Source: Chromera velia (taxonomy: Eukaryota; Sar; Chromeraceae). From it: DNA of 22,603 nt. The translations under genes and the position numbers were made by a program. A model generated the notes under the pieces. The model did no database searches. It saw nothing but the letters and a program-made list of their open reading frames with translations, and was not told where the DNA came from. Location of the stretch: positions 5,001-27,603 of the forward strand of contig JAHBMJ010001007.1 of assembly GCA_018398765.1 (NCBI GenBank). Direction: 5' to 3'. Position 1 is the first letter of the stretch. Each line of letters opens with the position of its first letter. Positions 10,486 through 19,670 of this stretch are shown one piece after another.

Positions 10486-10885
10486 GGCAGAGCGATTGAC
10501 TGAGAAATGGGGGCAACACGTGAGCAAGACGTGCGGCCGGATCCGAGCCCGATTGCAGATTGCCCACCTGAAAGCGGCAAGCACATGTATTCGGGGGACC
10601 AAAAGAGTGCAGGGGGAGGGCTGGGAGGAAGTAGGAGTAGACAGTGTACTAGTCATGACTGAGGGGTAGAAAGTACTTAGCAAATACCGAAAAAAGCATT
10701 CAGATGGAGGAGCGTCAAGTAGCATCAAGTATAAGGTCGCATGAAAGAGAGAGCTAGCAGCGATCGAAAGCAGTAACCAGGACAGAAGGAAGAGATGAAA
10801 GACGTATAGGCCAGACGCTAGGAACAAACTTTAAGTCAATGCTCCGTATTGTATATGTAAAAAAAAATAAAGGTTAAATGACTAG

Positions 10886-11497
10886 CTTCAACTAGAGTTT
10901 GAGTCATATCTAGGATCCCAGTTTTACTTTTAGCTTGGTAGACGTTTAAAAGGATTGCCCAAAACTAGCTTCGACTAGAGCTTCGAAATTGGTACTGCAC
11001 GCAGCAACCATCATAAAAGGGGATTACAGGGACAAAGGCAAGCAGGCGAGCGAAGAGAAAAGGGGGCTCTCTTTTGTTCTATGCAAAGAGTGATAAGAAG
11101 GATGGATGCATGGATGCAGACAGAAGAGCAGACAGAGGAGAAGTTCTTTAACTGGCTCTTTGATGATATCTAGGACGATATACCATACACACAGACTTCA
11201 TTCATTTTTTAATTAGCATAAATGGTGAAACGACAGACTGGGTCACTCCCTCTATTTCCCTCGTCTCTCACACTCAGTTGGTCCATCACCTAGTCCATCA
11301 CCCGGCATCCCCCAGAGGAGGGAAGCAAGAAGGACGTCAGATGTGTCTGAGAGAACCACCACAGACGTATGGGTATGTATGTGCGTCTTTGTGTCTGTGT
11401 CTATCTAACTAACAGCGTCTCTCAGATGAATATGCGGACCGTCTGAAACGAACACACAAAACAAAGGAAGCGAAAGCAGGAGCAAAGACCACCATAT
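10886..11497. other. interior of the composite transposon, no gene seen
   Basis: Just right of the retroelement, ACTAGCTTC(A/G)ACTAGAG occurs twice (about 10881 and 10966). Further on are ATGGATGC repeats and C/T-rich sequence ending in an acceptor-like TCTCTCAG near 11425. No convincing ORF. Confidence 0.5.
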
Positions 11498-11971
11498 TTA
11501 CCCAATCTTCGTGGTGGCCTTGTAATCACTCAGGAGGTTAGCAACGCGAATTGTCTGGCCTCCGTTCTCCTCACACTGCTCAAGCATTACATTAAGTTTC
11601 TGTTGCTGCTGGGCGCTGAGACGATCCCCCTCTTTCTGTCTTGTGTGGTTTTCTGAGAGCCACATCAGTTTCATCTTCTCAGTCTCTCCGTTCGTTTTCC
11701 ATTTCTGCTCAACTTTTGTATAGAAGCGCACTGTTTCGAGCCACTCTGCCTGTCTGTCGTTTCTCGGATGAAACACACAAGAGAGAGAATCTCCTGCACG
11801 GAAGGTATCAGTGAATCTCTCTGTTGTTATCACAGGCTTGACGGCTTTCTTTTTCTCTTTTTCATTCTCCTTCTTCTCTTCCTCATCTGTTGTATGTTGT
11901 ATTAGTGCTGAAGGGGGTGAAAGAGATCTTTGCAGGTCTGTGGGGTGTCGGGTTTTGGAAATACTGGGCAA
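11498..11971 (-). CDS. hypothetical ORF inside the composite transposon, possibly an internal exon
   Basis: A 157-codon open frame on the minus strand without a convincing ATG (it opens at TTG). The product is hydrophilic: a Lys/Glu-rich run (about residues 31-44), then TFRAGDSLSCVFHPRND and a Gln-rich stretch (AQQQQKLN). No family is recognised. Splice signals suggest it is an exon. An acceptor CACCCCACAG/AC lies at 11938-11940 and a donor GG/GTAAAT at 11500-11501. An upstream minus-strand open frame ends at 12109 with CAGAGG/GTAAGT, and joining it to 11937 keeps the frame open (..KIAEPE-D-LQRS..). It may be a captured host gene piece or decayed element protein. Coding status is uncertain. 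Confidence 0.35.
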   Translation of the reverse strand: MPSISKTRHPTDLQRSLSPPSALIQHTTDEEEKKENEKEKKKAVKPVITTERFTDTFRAGDSLSCVFHPRNDRQAEWLETVRFYTKVEQKWKTNGETEKMKLMWLSENHTRQKEGDRLSAQQQQKLNVMLEQCEENGGQTIRVANLLSDYKATTKIG

Positions 11972-12109
11972 TGAAGGGTGATGGAGGCGGTCTAGGTGGG
12001 CGAAAGCGAGAACGTTTTGTTGCGAACGGTTGAAATTTCATTTCTTATGAACGTAGACGCCATGCTCCGTTTGATCGGTCACACTCGTAAAAAGAAAGTT
12101 CCACTTACC

Positions 12110-12589
12110 CTCTGGCTCTGCAATTTTCAGCTTTGTGTTCAACCAAGAGCACGAGGTGGGGATAATACTGAAGTGGCTACAGAATTTACGAGAAAGAAAG
12201 GGCGGATGCAAGTCAATGTGAATGGAAAACAAGAAGACATGGTTAGTTTTTTTAACAGACACAGTAAAGAGAAGAGAGAAAAGTCTAGTGATAGTGCAGT
12301 TCAACAAGGGAAAAAAGATCGGTTGGTCCGTGTTCAATAAAGTCGATGATGGAATGGTGAAGACACTAGTAGAGACACTAGTAGAGACAAACATACAATA
12401 ACAACTAAGACTAGAACTAAGGTTGAAACTAGGGTTGAAAGATGTTTAAAACTTTGAGTTGAGTAATAAGTTCGCGAGGAAGTTAGTTTAAAAGTACTTC
12501 TAAAAGGTGCTCCTCTAGGTGCTCTTAGAGGTGCTCTAAGAAATCCCTCGTAGAAAAAAAGAAAAAAAAAAATCTGGAAAGGACTATTT
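12110..12589. other. right interior of the composite transposon
   Basis: Open frames exist on both strands (12038-12394 minus, 11996-12340 plus), so coding direction cannot be settled. Short direct repeats include GACACTAGTAGA twice at 12361-12384, GGTTGAAACTAGGGTTGAAA near 12421, and GGTGCTC repeats near 12506-12536. Confidence 0.4.
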
Positions 12590-12620
12590 TTTTTTTTTTT
12601 TACCACTGTGCGTCGCCTAG
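12590..12620 (-). repeat. right terminal inverted repeat of the 4.07-kb element
   Basis: A T-tract followed by TACCACTGTGCGTCGCCTAG, the exact complement of the left end. Confidence 0.85.
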
Positions 12621-12628
12621 CCTTCGAT
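12621..12628. repeat. right target-site duplication CCTTCGAT
   Basis: Direct repeat of 8547-8554, immediately outside the right inverted repeat. Confidence 0.85.
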
Positions 12629-13009
12629 CTTCTTTTTATTTTGTTTGCTAGTTTGTTTGTAACTATCATAATTTCAAGTTTAAATTTATAACACTAATTA
12701 TGATGACAGTTAAAGCCCTCACACAGTGATTTTACACTCTGATCCCGTCTTTCTACAGACTCGGCGAACAAATTTAGACATTGAAATCGGTCACTCTACG
12801 CATCTATCTGCAGTGATTTTACCATATGTATAAATTCTAGGCATATACACAGCATATCGTAAACTTTTTGAATGATCTTATTGCTGATGTATGACACATG
12901 AGACTACGCGGCGACAAGGGTATGGCAAGACCAAAGGACTCATTACTTCATAACATGTGTTTGTCACTGTTTGGAACGCGAGTTGTCGGTTGATGAATCG
13001 GCCGACTGA
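12629..13009. other. AT-rich spacer between the transposon and the tubby gene
   Basis: The flank of the insertion site. CAGTGATTTTAC occurs twice about 90 bp apart (near 12725 and 12812). It should contain the 3' UTR of the minus-strand tubby gene next to 13010. No ORF of note. Confidence 0.55.
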
Positions 13010-14224
13010 CTATGCTACTGCTCTCTTTTTTGCAAGAGACGCGATTGCGATTGCGAAGGCGTCTAATTGCGTAAGTGGGTGTCTGAAATCCAGAGCAAAA
13101 ACATCCTTTGAGACCTTCCCGAACATCAAAATGATGTCGTTCGGGTTTCCGTTCATCATCAACTGAAAGTTCTTCGCACTTGCCAGCTTCACGCGCCCAA
13201 AGAAGGGCAAAGCATACGAATTCAAATTCCGATCCCAACGAGGAGGAATGTTGTTCAGCTCTATCTTTTTGCCTGCAGCAGGTACAATGAAACACTCAAT
13301 CCAACGCGGAGACGCATCATCTACCAGACAGAAATTCACTGATGCATTGTATCATACAGCCTGCACAGAAGAAAAAAAACGCAGGCCCCATTTCTCGAGA
13401 TTCGAGGAGGTGTGTGCTTCATCTTTTCCACCTACGCACAGATAGATACACACTCAAATGCCACAATGGCAGCACTGGCGCTTCCTGTCCTGCGTTTAAT
13501 CGAGACGGTGCGGTCCAGAGAGAAGTGAAGAGACGACGAGAGGAAAGCAGAACAAAGAGACGGCAGTCACGTTGTATGTTTCTGTACTCCAGCGCAATTC
13601 ACTAACCAAACAGCTGATCAACCAACCGACCGTCTCTCTCAATGTGCACCGCAATCTTTCGGGGAGAGTCCCCGAGGACATTCATCTCGAATTTAATGGA
13701 AGCCTGCAACAGCAGCAGCAAACAAAGAAGAGAAGAGGAGAAAAGACGTCAGAGAAGGAGAGAGAAAGAGGCGGAGAGAGCGGGGGCCGGGGGGNGGGGG
13801 GGGGGGGGATTTAACAGCTGGCCTTCAGGCCCTCGTTGCGAAGATTTGCGCGATTCCATCCACCGCTTCATGCATCGGTCGGTCTCTGACCCTGACAGCT
13901 GGGTCGGTGCTGACATGCAAACTGTCTGTCCAAAGAGCAGACCAAAGGACTTCTTATTCTTTCTGTTTTTCTTTTCTTCAACAGGCCGAATGTCTTTTTT
14001 GAGAGAGAAAGACAGATAAATAGACTGCGCCTTTGTTCGATCTCGAAGGAGAAAGTGGAAAAAAGAAAGGCACATTTTCCGTGTTTACGTTCGTCAGTGG
14101 CCATGCCAGCAGACAGGCGGGCAGACCGACACATAGAAAAATTCAAATAACTGGGGATAAATGAATAATGAGCGAAGGAAGGAAGGAAGGAAGGAAGGAA
14201 AGAAAGAAAGAAAGAAAGAAAGAA

Positions 14225-14270
<46 letters not shown>

Positions 14271-17200
14271 AAGGAAGGAAGGAAGGAAGAAAGGAAGGAA
14301 TGGAAGGAATGGACGGAAGAGAGGGAGGAAACACGAAATGAAGAAAGACAGGAACAAACAGAAACGAAATAGACAGATTGCCCGAGAGCTCTATTTCTAG
14401 CTTATAGGGGCAGAAGCGGCAGAGGACGGAGTCCAGACTGGTAAGCATCGCGCCCACGGCCTCCGGCAGAAGGATGCAGGAAGGATGCAGGTCCGGTGAC
14501 GAAGAAAGACAGACGGACGGGACCAAAAACAGGCAAGCAAGGAACTCTCGTGTCTCGTTTTCCTTCATAGAACTGCACCAGACACTTTGTCCGTCTTTCT
14601 TCTTCCCCAACAGACACCTCTTCTACATGCCTGACCAACTGACCAACCGACCGACCAATTCTTTCCGCTCATGGACCGGGAAGTGTTTCCCGATCGGGTC
14701 CCTCTTCACTGCGGCCTCGCACCCCCAGTCATACAGAGTAAACGAGGTACCCCAGAAGTTCGGCTCCACCAGGCCGATGTAGGCCTCCGAGTGGGGGGAC
14801 GTGGAGTGCTGCACTCACTCACTCAACCAACGACTCATTTTTCGGTAATTAATGCGTGTTCATACTCATTCTCTCAGTCAGAAATTATGAGGTCGGTCCG
14901 TCAAGGGAAGTCGCGCACTCAGTTCATCTGCTCGCTAAATGAATCGAAAAGCCAACGAACTACCTGGCGAGACACACACCGACTGTGTCAATCCACCGTG
15001 AAGCAATGGCTTTAGAAAGAAAGAAAACATGCGGTGAACAGAACTCCCATGTGCCTCATCCCATCCCTGTGCAGAAACGTCGTTTGCGTTAGCCCATGTC
15101 CCTCTCTCAATGAGAGTCAGGCGGGAAGACGGCAATGCATGTGGCGTGGAGGGAAGGAAGGAAGGAAGGAAAGGTAGCGTCAACAGGCGCAAAGAGGATT
15201 TGATCACACACGCAGCCACCAAATGGACCACAGGCCGTACAGCAGAGGTCAAAGCAGACCGAAAAAAAACCACACGCAAACGTCACGTAAGGCTAGAAAA
15301 GAAACAACCACAGACTGCGGTCCTTTCTGTTGCGTGATACGGAGGGAGAGCGGCAAGACAACCAACAGTTCTCTGCCTATCTGCCGGCAGTCTGCCTGCA
15401 TTGCTGTCTGACTGACTGACAGCGTCTGAAAAGACCGCACAGGATGAGTTCTCCTCCTCTTTTCCTGCTTGCAGCATTAGGTCGTTTGAGTGGTCGAGCC
15501 TCAGCGAGTAGACGTGAGGGTAAGCTCCGTACTCGCCCCTGAAGCGGCAGAGCTTGCACAAGGTATACCTGCGAGATGCAACCATGCACAGTCACAAACA
15601 GCACACGGAAGGTTTTTTTTTCGTTTCCCGAGGCAGCCTCGTGTTAGGGGGGGGGGGTCTGATTCAGCATACACATGCACACACACATGCACATACACTC
15701 ATGCATGCTCGACGGGGGGGAAATAGGGAGACGGAGAAAGAGACGGGCAGAGGGAAGTACGGAGAGAACCGGGGAGGGGGGGGGGGGTAAGGTTTTGCGA
15801 GTTTTTTTTCTGTTGCTTGTCCGCAATCATCCACAGGCGACAGAAACGAAGAAAGAGAGGACGGATCATAGAAGAAGAAGCAGAAAGAAAAAATCATCCG
15901 CAGGCTAGAGGCACAAGTGAACACGGTCTACACGGCCTGTGTGCCTCAATCGAACCTTCAGCACCACTCACACAGAGTTCCCACAAGAATTATAGGGCAC
16001 GGAGGCATGAGGAATAAATGAATGAATGCATCAACAGATAAAATGAGCAGAATCTTCAGAGAACCTCTCTTCCCTCCCTATGTCTCCAGCTCCTCTCCTG
16101 TCCTTTCCGACCGACCGACCGACCCCTCATGTGGCCTGATTGCTTCAATTTTCCGACGGTTCACTTCCGCCAGAACGTTCTCGAAAGTCATCAGGGGGGT
16201 CCGCAGCGTTCTGCAGAGAGAGAGAGAGAGAGAGAGAGAAAGGCACCAGGCAGGCAGGATCGATCGACCAGTCTCTCTTTTTTGCTGGCTATGGTGTTGT
16301 TGCCTGTTGACTCGCTTTTTCCGTTCTGTGTGGGGCTCAAAAAAGTCCACAATCTGACTCGTCTATGTCTCTCTCTGGCATGGCGGATATGGTCACAGCA
16401 TCATGACGCTACGCTGCATCGACGCACGCAAGCTTGTACTAATCCCTTTCTTCAGTTTTGTTTCTCGTTCAGTCGAATCGTGGATCCAAATACCCATCGA
16501 CAGCAGGCTGATCATTTCAATTTTCCGTCTTTCTGTTTTTCTTTCTCTGCGTCTGTCTGCCCGCAATCATTCTTTGGAGGTGTTTCTCTGTCTCATTTGG
16601 GCGAGGACAGCAACCGCATCCACGGAAATCTGCTCCTGCCCTGCTCCTCGCTCGCCTCCATCCACATGCTTTGCCCTGTGGGAGCTCTCTGCACCCTCCA
16701 AAACGGAATCAAACACAGAGTAAGACTTTCCTCTTCCCCCCTACCCACGCCACCCCCCACTGACCCACCTGTAGGCGAGGAATGCCCCCTCAAACCTCGT
16801 GTTGGTTCCAGGCACAACGATGCCTTCGTCGGGGGGTCCCCCCTCCTCGCCCTTCCCTGCCGATGTCGATGCAGAGACGGCGAGGTGCAGCCAAGAGGGG
16901 GTGAACTGGAAAGAGCAGATGCCTTCCTTCAGGAACCAGTAGCATCTGCAGAAGCAACAGCACAACCCAGGCAGGCAGGCAGAGAGACAGGCGGCAGTGA
17001 AAACATTCTTAATAAGGATCCACCGGATTTTAGTGCACAAATGTACGAAGACAAGATCTTTGAATGTATAAATTTGGTGTAGATTGACGAAGAACCAAAC
17101 GCGCATCAGACGAATGAGACCGGACGAGGAGGATCCGGAAGAGAAGACAGACAGACAGAAAGTGACTGAAATAAGTACCTGCGCCGAAAGGTTGAAAAAG

Positions 17201-17787
17201 AAAAAGAAACAGTAATAAATAGTCGTCTGAAGAAGACACGTGTGTGATATGCACGTGCATCTTTTTAATGGACCACCGCGAGTGAGATCAGACGTCAACG
17301 ATACCTCCTACATGAAGACAGAACACAAAAAAAGTGCCAAAAAATTGAACTACGCAACCTTCCTCCTGGTTGACTGCCTGACTGACTAACTGACTCACTT
17401 TTCCAATAACCGGGGATCTTTGTACTTGTGAGCCGCGAAGGCCGCGAGGGAGACCGACTGCCACGAGAGGGCCCTGCCAATCTCATTCAGACAGGGCACG
17501 GCGACGTAGTCCTGCAAACAGACAGACAGGCAGGCATGTTCAGTCAGTCAATTCCACTCAATTGTCCATATCGATAAGTAGAGCTGGATGCCGGTGCACA
17601 CCTCATAGTGTGTCCTCCAGCTTGGTTCTCTCTCTCCTCTCTTCCTCTCTCTCCCCCTCTCTCTCCCTCACTATCTTCCTCTCTCTTTCTCTCTCTCTTC
17701 CTCTCCCTCACTCTCGATCTCTCTCTTTCTCTCCTCTGTCTATATATACCTGTATGTGTGTGTGAGTGTGTGTGCGCGCGCGCGTGT

Positions 17788-17832
<45 letters not shown>

Positions 17833-19240
17833 TGTCTGTCTGTCTGTCTGTCTGTCTGCGTGTGTGCGAAAGAGAGACCAAAAGCAATGCATGTGAACAT
17901 ACTGAGGAGATGCTTTCCAGAAACTGTATCCATTTACTGACCAGTCCCAAGAGCTTCGCACAGGAAAATATGGAGAACAAATTCATGTGGGGGTGCTGCA
18001 GAGGGTCAAATTCACACGCAGCCTCACACTCTCCCACAGTGACCCCCTCTTCCGACACTTTCCCTTCGACTCCCGAACCGCTCTCCTCCTCTTTTTTCAA
18101 ATGACCCCTCCCATTGCGTCCCTCCCCTAAATCACCCCGGACGTCCCCCACAGACGGAAGGGGACCCTCACTGTCACGCCCCTGTCCAGATTCACTCTCC
18201 ATCGCTTGTGCTAGGGCCTGCGCCGCCGAAAATTCGGCGTCCTTCTGACGCGCCGCCACTACTTTTGCGGAGTGATCCAGACAGAGCCAGACCCCTTCTG
18301 CTGAGAGAAGACTCTTCGCACCACGGATTTTTACCTCCAGAGAATCCTGCTCCGCACTCTCTCTCCGGAGTTGTGTCAGACCGTTCCGGAGAAACGGGGA
18401 CTCTTCGAAGGTTCGACGGGGCACGGCGGCACGGGTCTCGAGTGACCAGGTTGTGAGGGGAATCTCCACATCAAATCCCGTCTCGGTTGCCTCAGAGGCG
18501 TCTTGGGCCACTTTGGGTGTCTCATAATTCAACACGGAGAAGTCTCTTTCTGACAGAGGTGTTGCTTTGAGAGCTTCGATCTCCATCTCATTCGAAGGTC
18601 GGCTGAAGACATGCACAACTATGACGTTCACGTGAGAGAGATCTGACCAGTCGGCCGGGTCCCTCTGGGCCTCTAGAGGGAGGGAGGTGTCGTGGGGGGG
18701 GAGGGGGACAGAGTGCAGATCGCCCCTGATATCGTCACTCTCACCCCCGACAGCTCCGTGCGAAGACAAAGTAGGTCCTTCTGCGGCCGTCACATGCAGG
18801 GAGGCCGAGGAAGACTCTAGAGACGGCACACTAGCAAAGCCGTGTCCTCCCACACCAATCCCTGGCATCACCCCGGACGTCCCCTGCATCATCTGCTCCT
18901 GCTGCTGTTGAAAGAGGAGAGGGTCGGTTTGGTGATCATGCAAGGGGGGTGGCTCTTGGTAGTGGTGGTAGGCTCCCGCTTCCCCGCCGACGGTTGGCAG
19001 AGGCTGCTGCAGAGGGTCATACAGGTTGGGGGCGATTGAGACTTCACCCTCTCTGGTGGAGCTCCCAAGAGAGAGAGAGTGGTGAAAGGTCTTCACAAGA
19101 TGCCCCTCGGCGCTGCTACTGCTACTGCTGCTGCTACCGGCGGGAACAGTGTTGCCGTCTCCGTTGGGGGTGGTGCTCCAATGATCTTGTGGCATGGCCA
19201 CCAGAGGCTCCTGCCCGTGTCCAAGGGGGTCGTTATACAT
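13010..19240 (-). CDS. tubby-like protein with a large N-terminal region (8 exons)
   Basis: Exons in transcript order are 19240-17903, 17511-17399, 16945-16769, 16210-16124, 15568-15421, 14808-14656, 13703-13631 and 13272-13010; every junction agrees in phase and the total is 783 residues plus TAG. The ATG at 19240 has an in-frame TGA shortly upstream. Residues ~573-783 form a tubby C-terminal domain, which in other eukaryotes binds membrane phosphoinositides and carries cargo to cilia. Landmarks: CKLCRFRGEYGAYP, AYIGLVEPNFWGTSFTLYDWG, RKEL-ASIKFEMNVLG-DSPRKIAV, GRVKLASAKNFQL, FGKVSKDVFALDF and AFAIAIASLAKK. The PIP2-binding Lys and Arg (330 and 332 of mouse Tub) align with Leu634 and Glu636, and the loop after PRKIAV is about 30 residues shorter than in Tub. 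Residues 1-~410 are Ser/Gln/Gly/His-rich with no known domain; ~415-570 look helical (MNLFSIFSCAKLLGL, WQSVSLAAFAAHKYKDPRLL). Family confident; N-terminal exon calls less so. Confidence 0.85.
13704..14655 (-). other. intron 6 of the tubby-like gene with a long (GAAA/GGAA)n tract
   Basis: Starts GTCGGTCGGTTGGTCAG and ends CTGCTGTTGCAG on the minus strand. It contains (GGAA)n then (GAAA)n then (GGAA)n at about 14175-14310 and a purine-rich run with a single N in poly-G at 13789-13808. Frames in between (for example around 14402-14638) are not needed: exon 14656-14808 joins directly to 13703 in phase and matches the tubby family across the junction. Confidence 0.75.
14170..14310. repeat. (GGAA)n/(GAAA)n/(GA)n purine microsatellite
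   Basis: Perfect and near-perfect tetranucleotide repeats on the + strand; they are pyrimidine repeats in the sense orientation of the tubby-like gene. Confidence 0.9.
16211..16240 (-). repeat. (CT)n microsatellite acting as polypyrimidine tract
   Basis: On the minus strand a pure CTCTCT run ends in CTGCAG exactly at the acceptor of the exon 16210-16124. Confidence 0.85.
17512..17902 (-). other. intron 1 of the tubby-like gene, microsatellite-filled
   Basis: Starts GTATGT after a Ser codon and ends CCTGTCTGTCTGTTTGCAG on the minus strand. On the + strand it holds a C/T-rich run (about 17622-17735), (TG)n with an alternating GC/GT stretch (about 17755-17830) and (TCTG)n (about 17830-17860). 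Confidence 0.75.
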
Positions 19241-19592
19241 CGTACTAGACCCAAACAGTCAGTTCATGAAAGGACAGAGCCCCAGAAACGAACAAGGAAT
19301 AGAAGGAAAACCAATTCAACAGTCAACTGTGTGTCAAGCAGACTGCGCGTCGCATTTCTCTAGCCTGCCGGTGTGACTCTTTTGGCGCTTTCCTCTGTTT
19401 TTGCACGATGTACTGGTAGCAGCGAATAAGCGGCATTACAGCCAGCGTCGATCTTTCTCAGAATGCGACGACGGAAAGGAAGGGAGAAAAAAAAAGTCAG
19501 AGAGAAATCGTTCGTATAACTGGGATTCGAAAAATGGTTGGAGTGAGCGGATTCAAGCACGCGTGCACGTAAACTTAATTGCAACAGGGATG

Positions 19593-19596
19593 AAAA
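19593..19596 (-). terminator. RNA polymerase III T-run after tRNA-Val
   Basis: Four T on the minus strand, one base after the tRNA 3' end at 19598; minimal but sufficient in many eukaryotes. Confidence 0.6.
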
Positions 19597-19597
19597 G

Positions 19598-19670
19598 TGA
19601 TTCCGGCGAGGATTGAACTCGCGACCTTCAGTGTGTTAGACTGACGTGATAGCCACTACACCACGGAATC
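19598..19670 (-). tRNA. tRNA-Val (anticodon AAC)
   Basis: The minus strand folds into a full cloverleaf of 73 nt with no intron: a 7-bp acceptor stem GATTCCG/CGGAATC with discriminator A, a D-arm from GTGTAGTGGCTATCAC, anticodon stem TCAGT/ACTGA with loop CTAACAC (anticodon AAC), and a T-arm GCGAG/CTCGC with loop TTCAATC. The internal promoter B-box GGTTCAATCC-like sequence (GAGTTCAATCC) is present. A run of T follows the 3' end (AAAA on the + strand at 19593-19596), a short RNA polymerase III terminator. CCA is not encoded, as expected for a eukaryotic nuclear gene. Confidence 0.93.

Larger units (their letters stand above)
8645..10669 (+). pseudogene. C-terminal fragment of a retroelement polyprotein, split by an inserted TIR element
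   Basis: Two in-frame pieces, 8645-9242 and 10486-10669, form the tail of a reverse-transcriptase-type polyprotein; the polymerase itself is missing. Visible motifs in order: [12 protein letters not shown], a zinc-binding-like CEGCG...[58 protein letters not shown], then after the insertion [20 protein letters not shown] and CIRGTKR, with a TAG stop. I recall this motif order from the C-termini of many marine invertebrate and protist retroelement proteins; the C..C..H..C plus FD-R-V part may be a restriction-like nuclease domain, but that is inference. Removing the insertion with one copy of the duplicated GG restores a continuous frame. It cannot make a complete enzyme. Confidence 0.75.
8645..10879 (+). 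mobile_element. 5'-truncated retroelement copy
   Basis: The open frame starts abruptly at 8645 in the middle of a domain and ends with a 3' tail and an A-rich run (10859-10868, AAAAAAAAATAAAG). The 6-mer GACTAG occurs directly before it (8639-8644) and directly after it (10880-10885), a possible short target duplication. 5' truncation plus an A-rich 3' end is the usual outcome of target-primed reverse transcription. A TIR element (9243-10485) interrupts it. Confidence 0.65.
8555..12620. mobile_element. composite DNA transposon, hAT-like by structure (TIR + 8-bp TSD)
   Basis: The ends are perfect inverted repeats: CTAGGCGACGCACAGTGGTA plus an A-tract from 8555, and its complement ending at 12620, about 31 bp in all. 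They are bracketed by the 8-bp direct repeat CCTTCGAT. TIRs with an 8-bp duplication fit the hAT superfamily (also P or Merlin). I see no transposase, so the element looks non-autonomous. Its own sequence is about 1.8 kb (8555-8644 and 10880-12620); the rest is a later retroelement insertion that itself carries another TIR element. The interior right half has an unidentified minus-strand ORF with splice-like signals. Confidence 0.8.

Noticed and set aside
11996-12340. 114-codon + strand ORF inside the transposon
   Set aside because: No recognisable family, overlaps an open minus-strand frame with better splice signals; direction undecided, so not called as a gene.
13273-13339. Upstream extension of the last tubby exon (contains PRWIECFIVP, tubby-like by eye)
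   Set aside because: The true PRK(I/M)xV segment is in exon 13703-13631; splicing at CTGCTGCAG (13273) keeps phase and avoids duplicating it.
14402-14640. Minus-strand frames resembling an exon (ILLPEAVGAMLTSLDSV)
   Set aside because: Lies between two exons that join directly in phase and match the tubby family across the junction.
16560-16705. Possible extra minus-strand exon (KHVDGGERGAGQEQISVDAVAVLAQM-like frame)
   Set aside because: No donor of suitable phase; exons 16945-16769 and 16210-16124 join in phase without it.
16129-17082. 317-codon + strand ORF
   Set aside because: It runs antisense across two exons and an intron of the tubby-like gene, whose phases and family similarity explain the region; the + product is low complexity.
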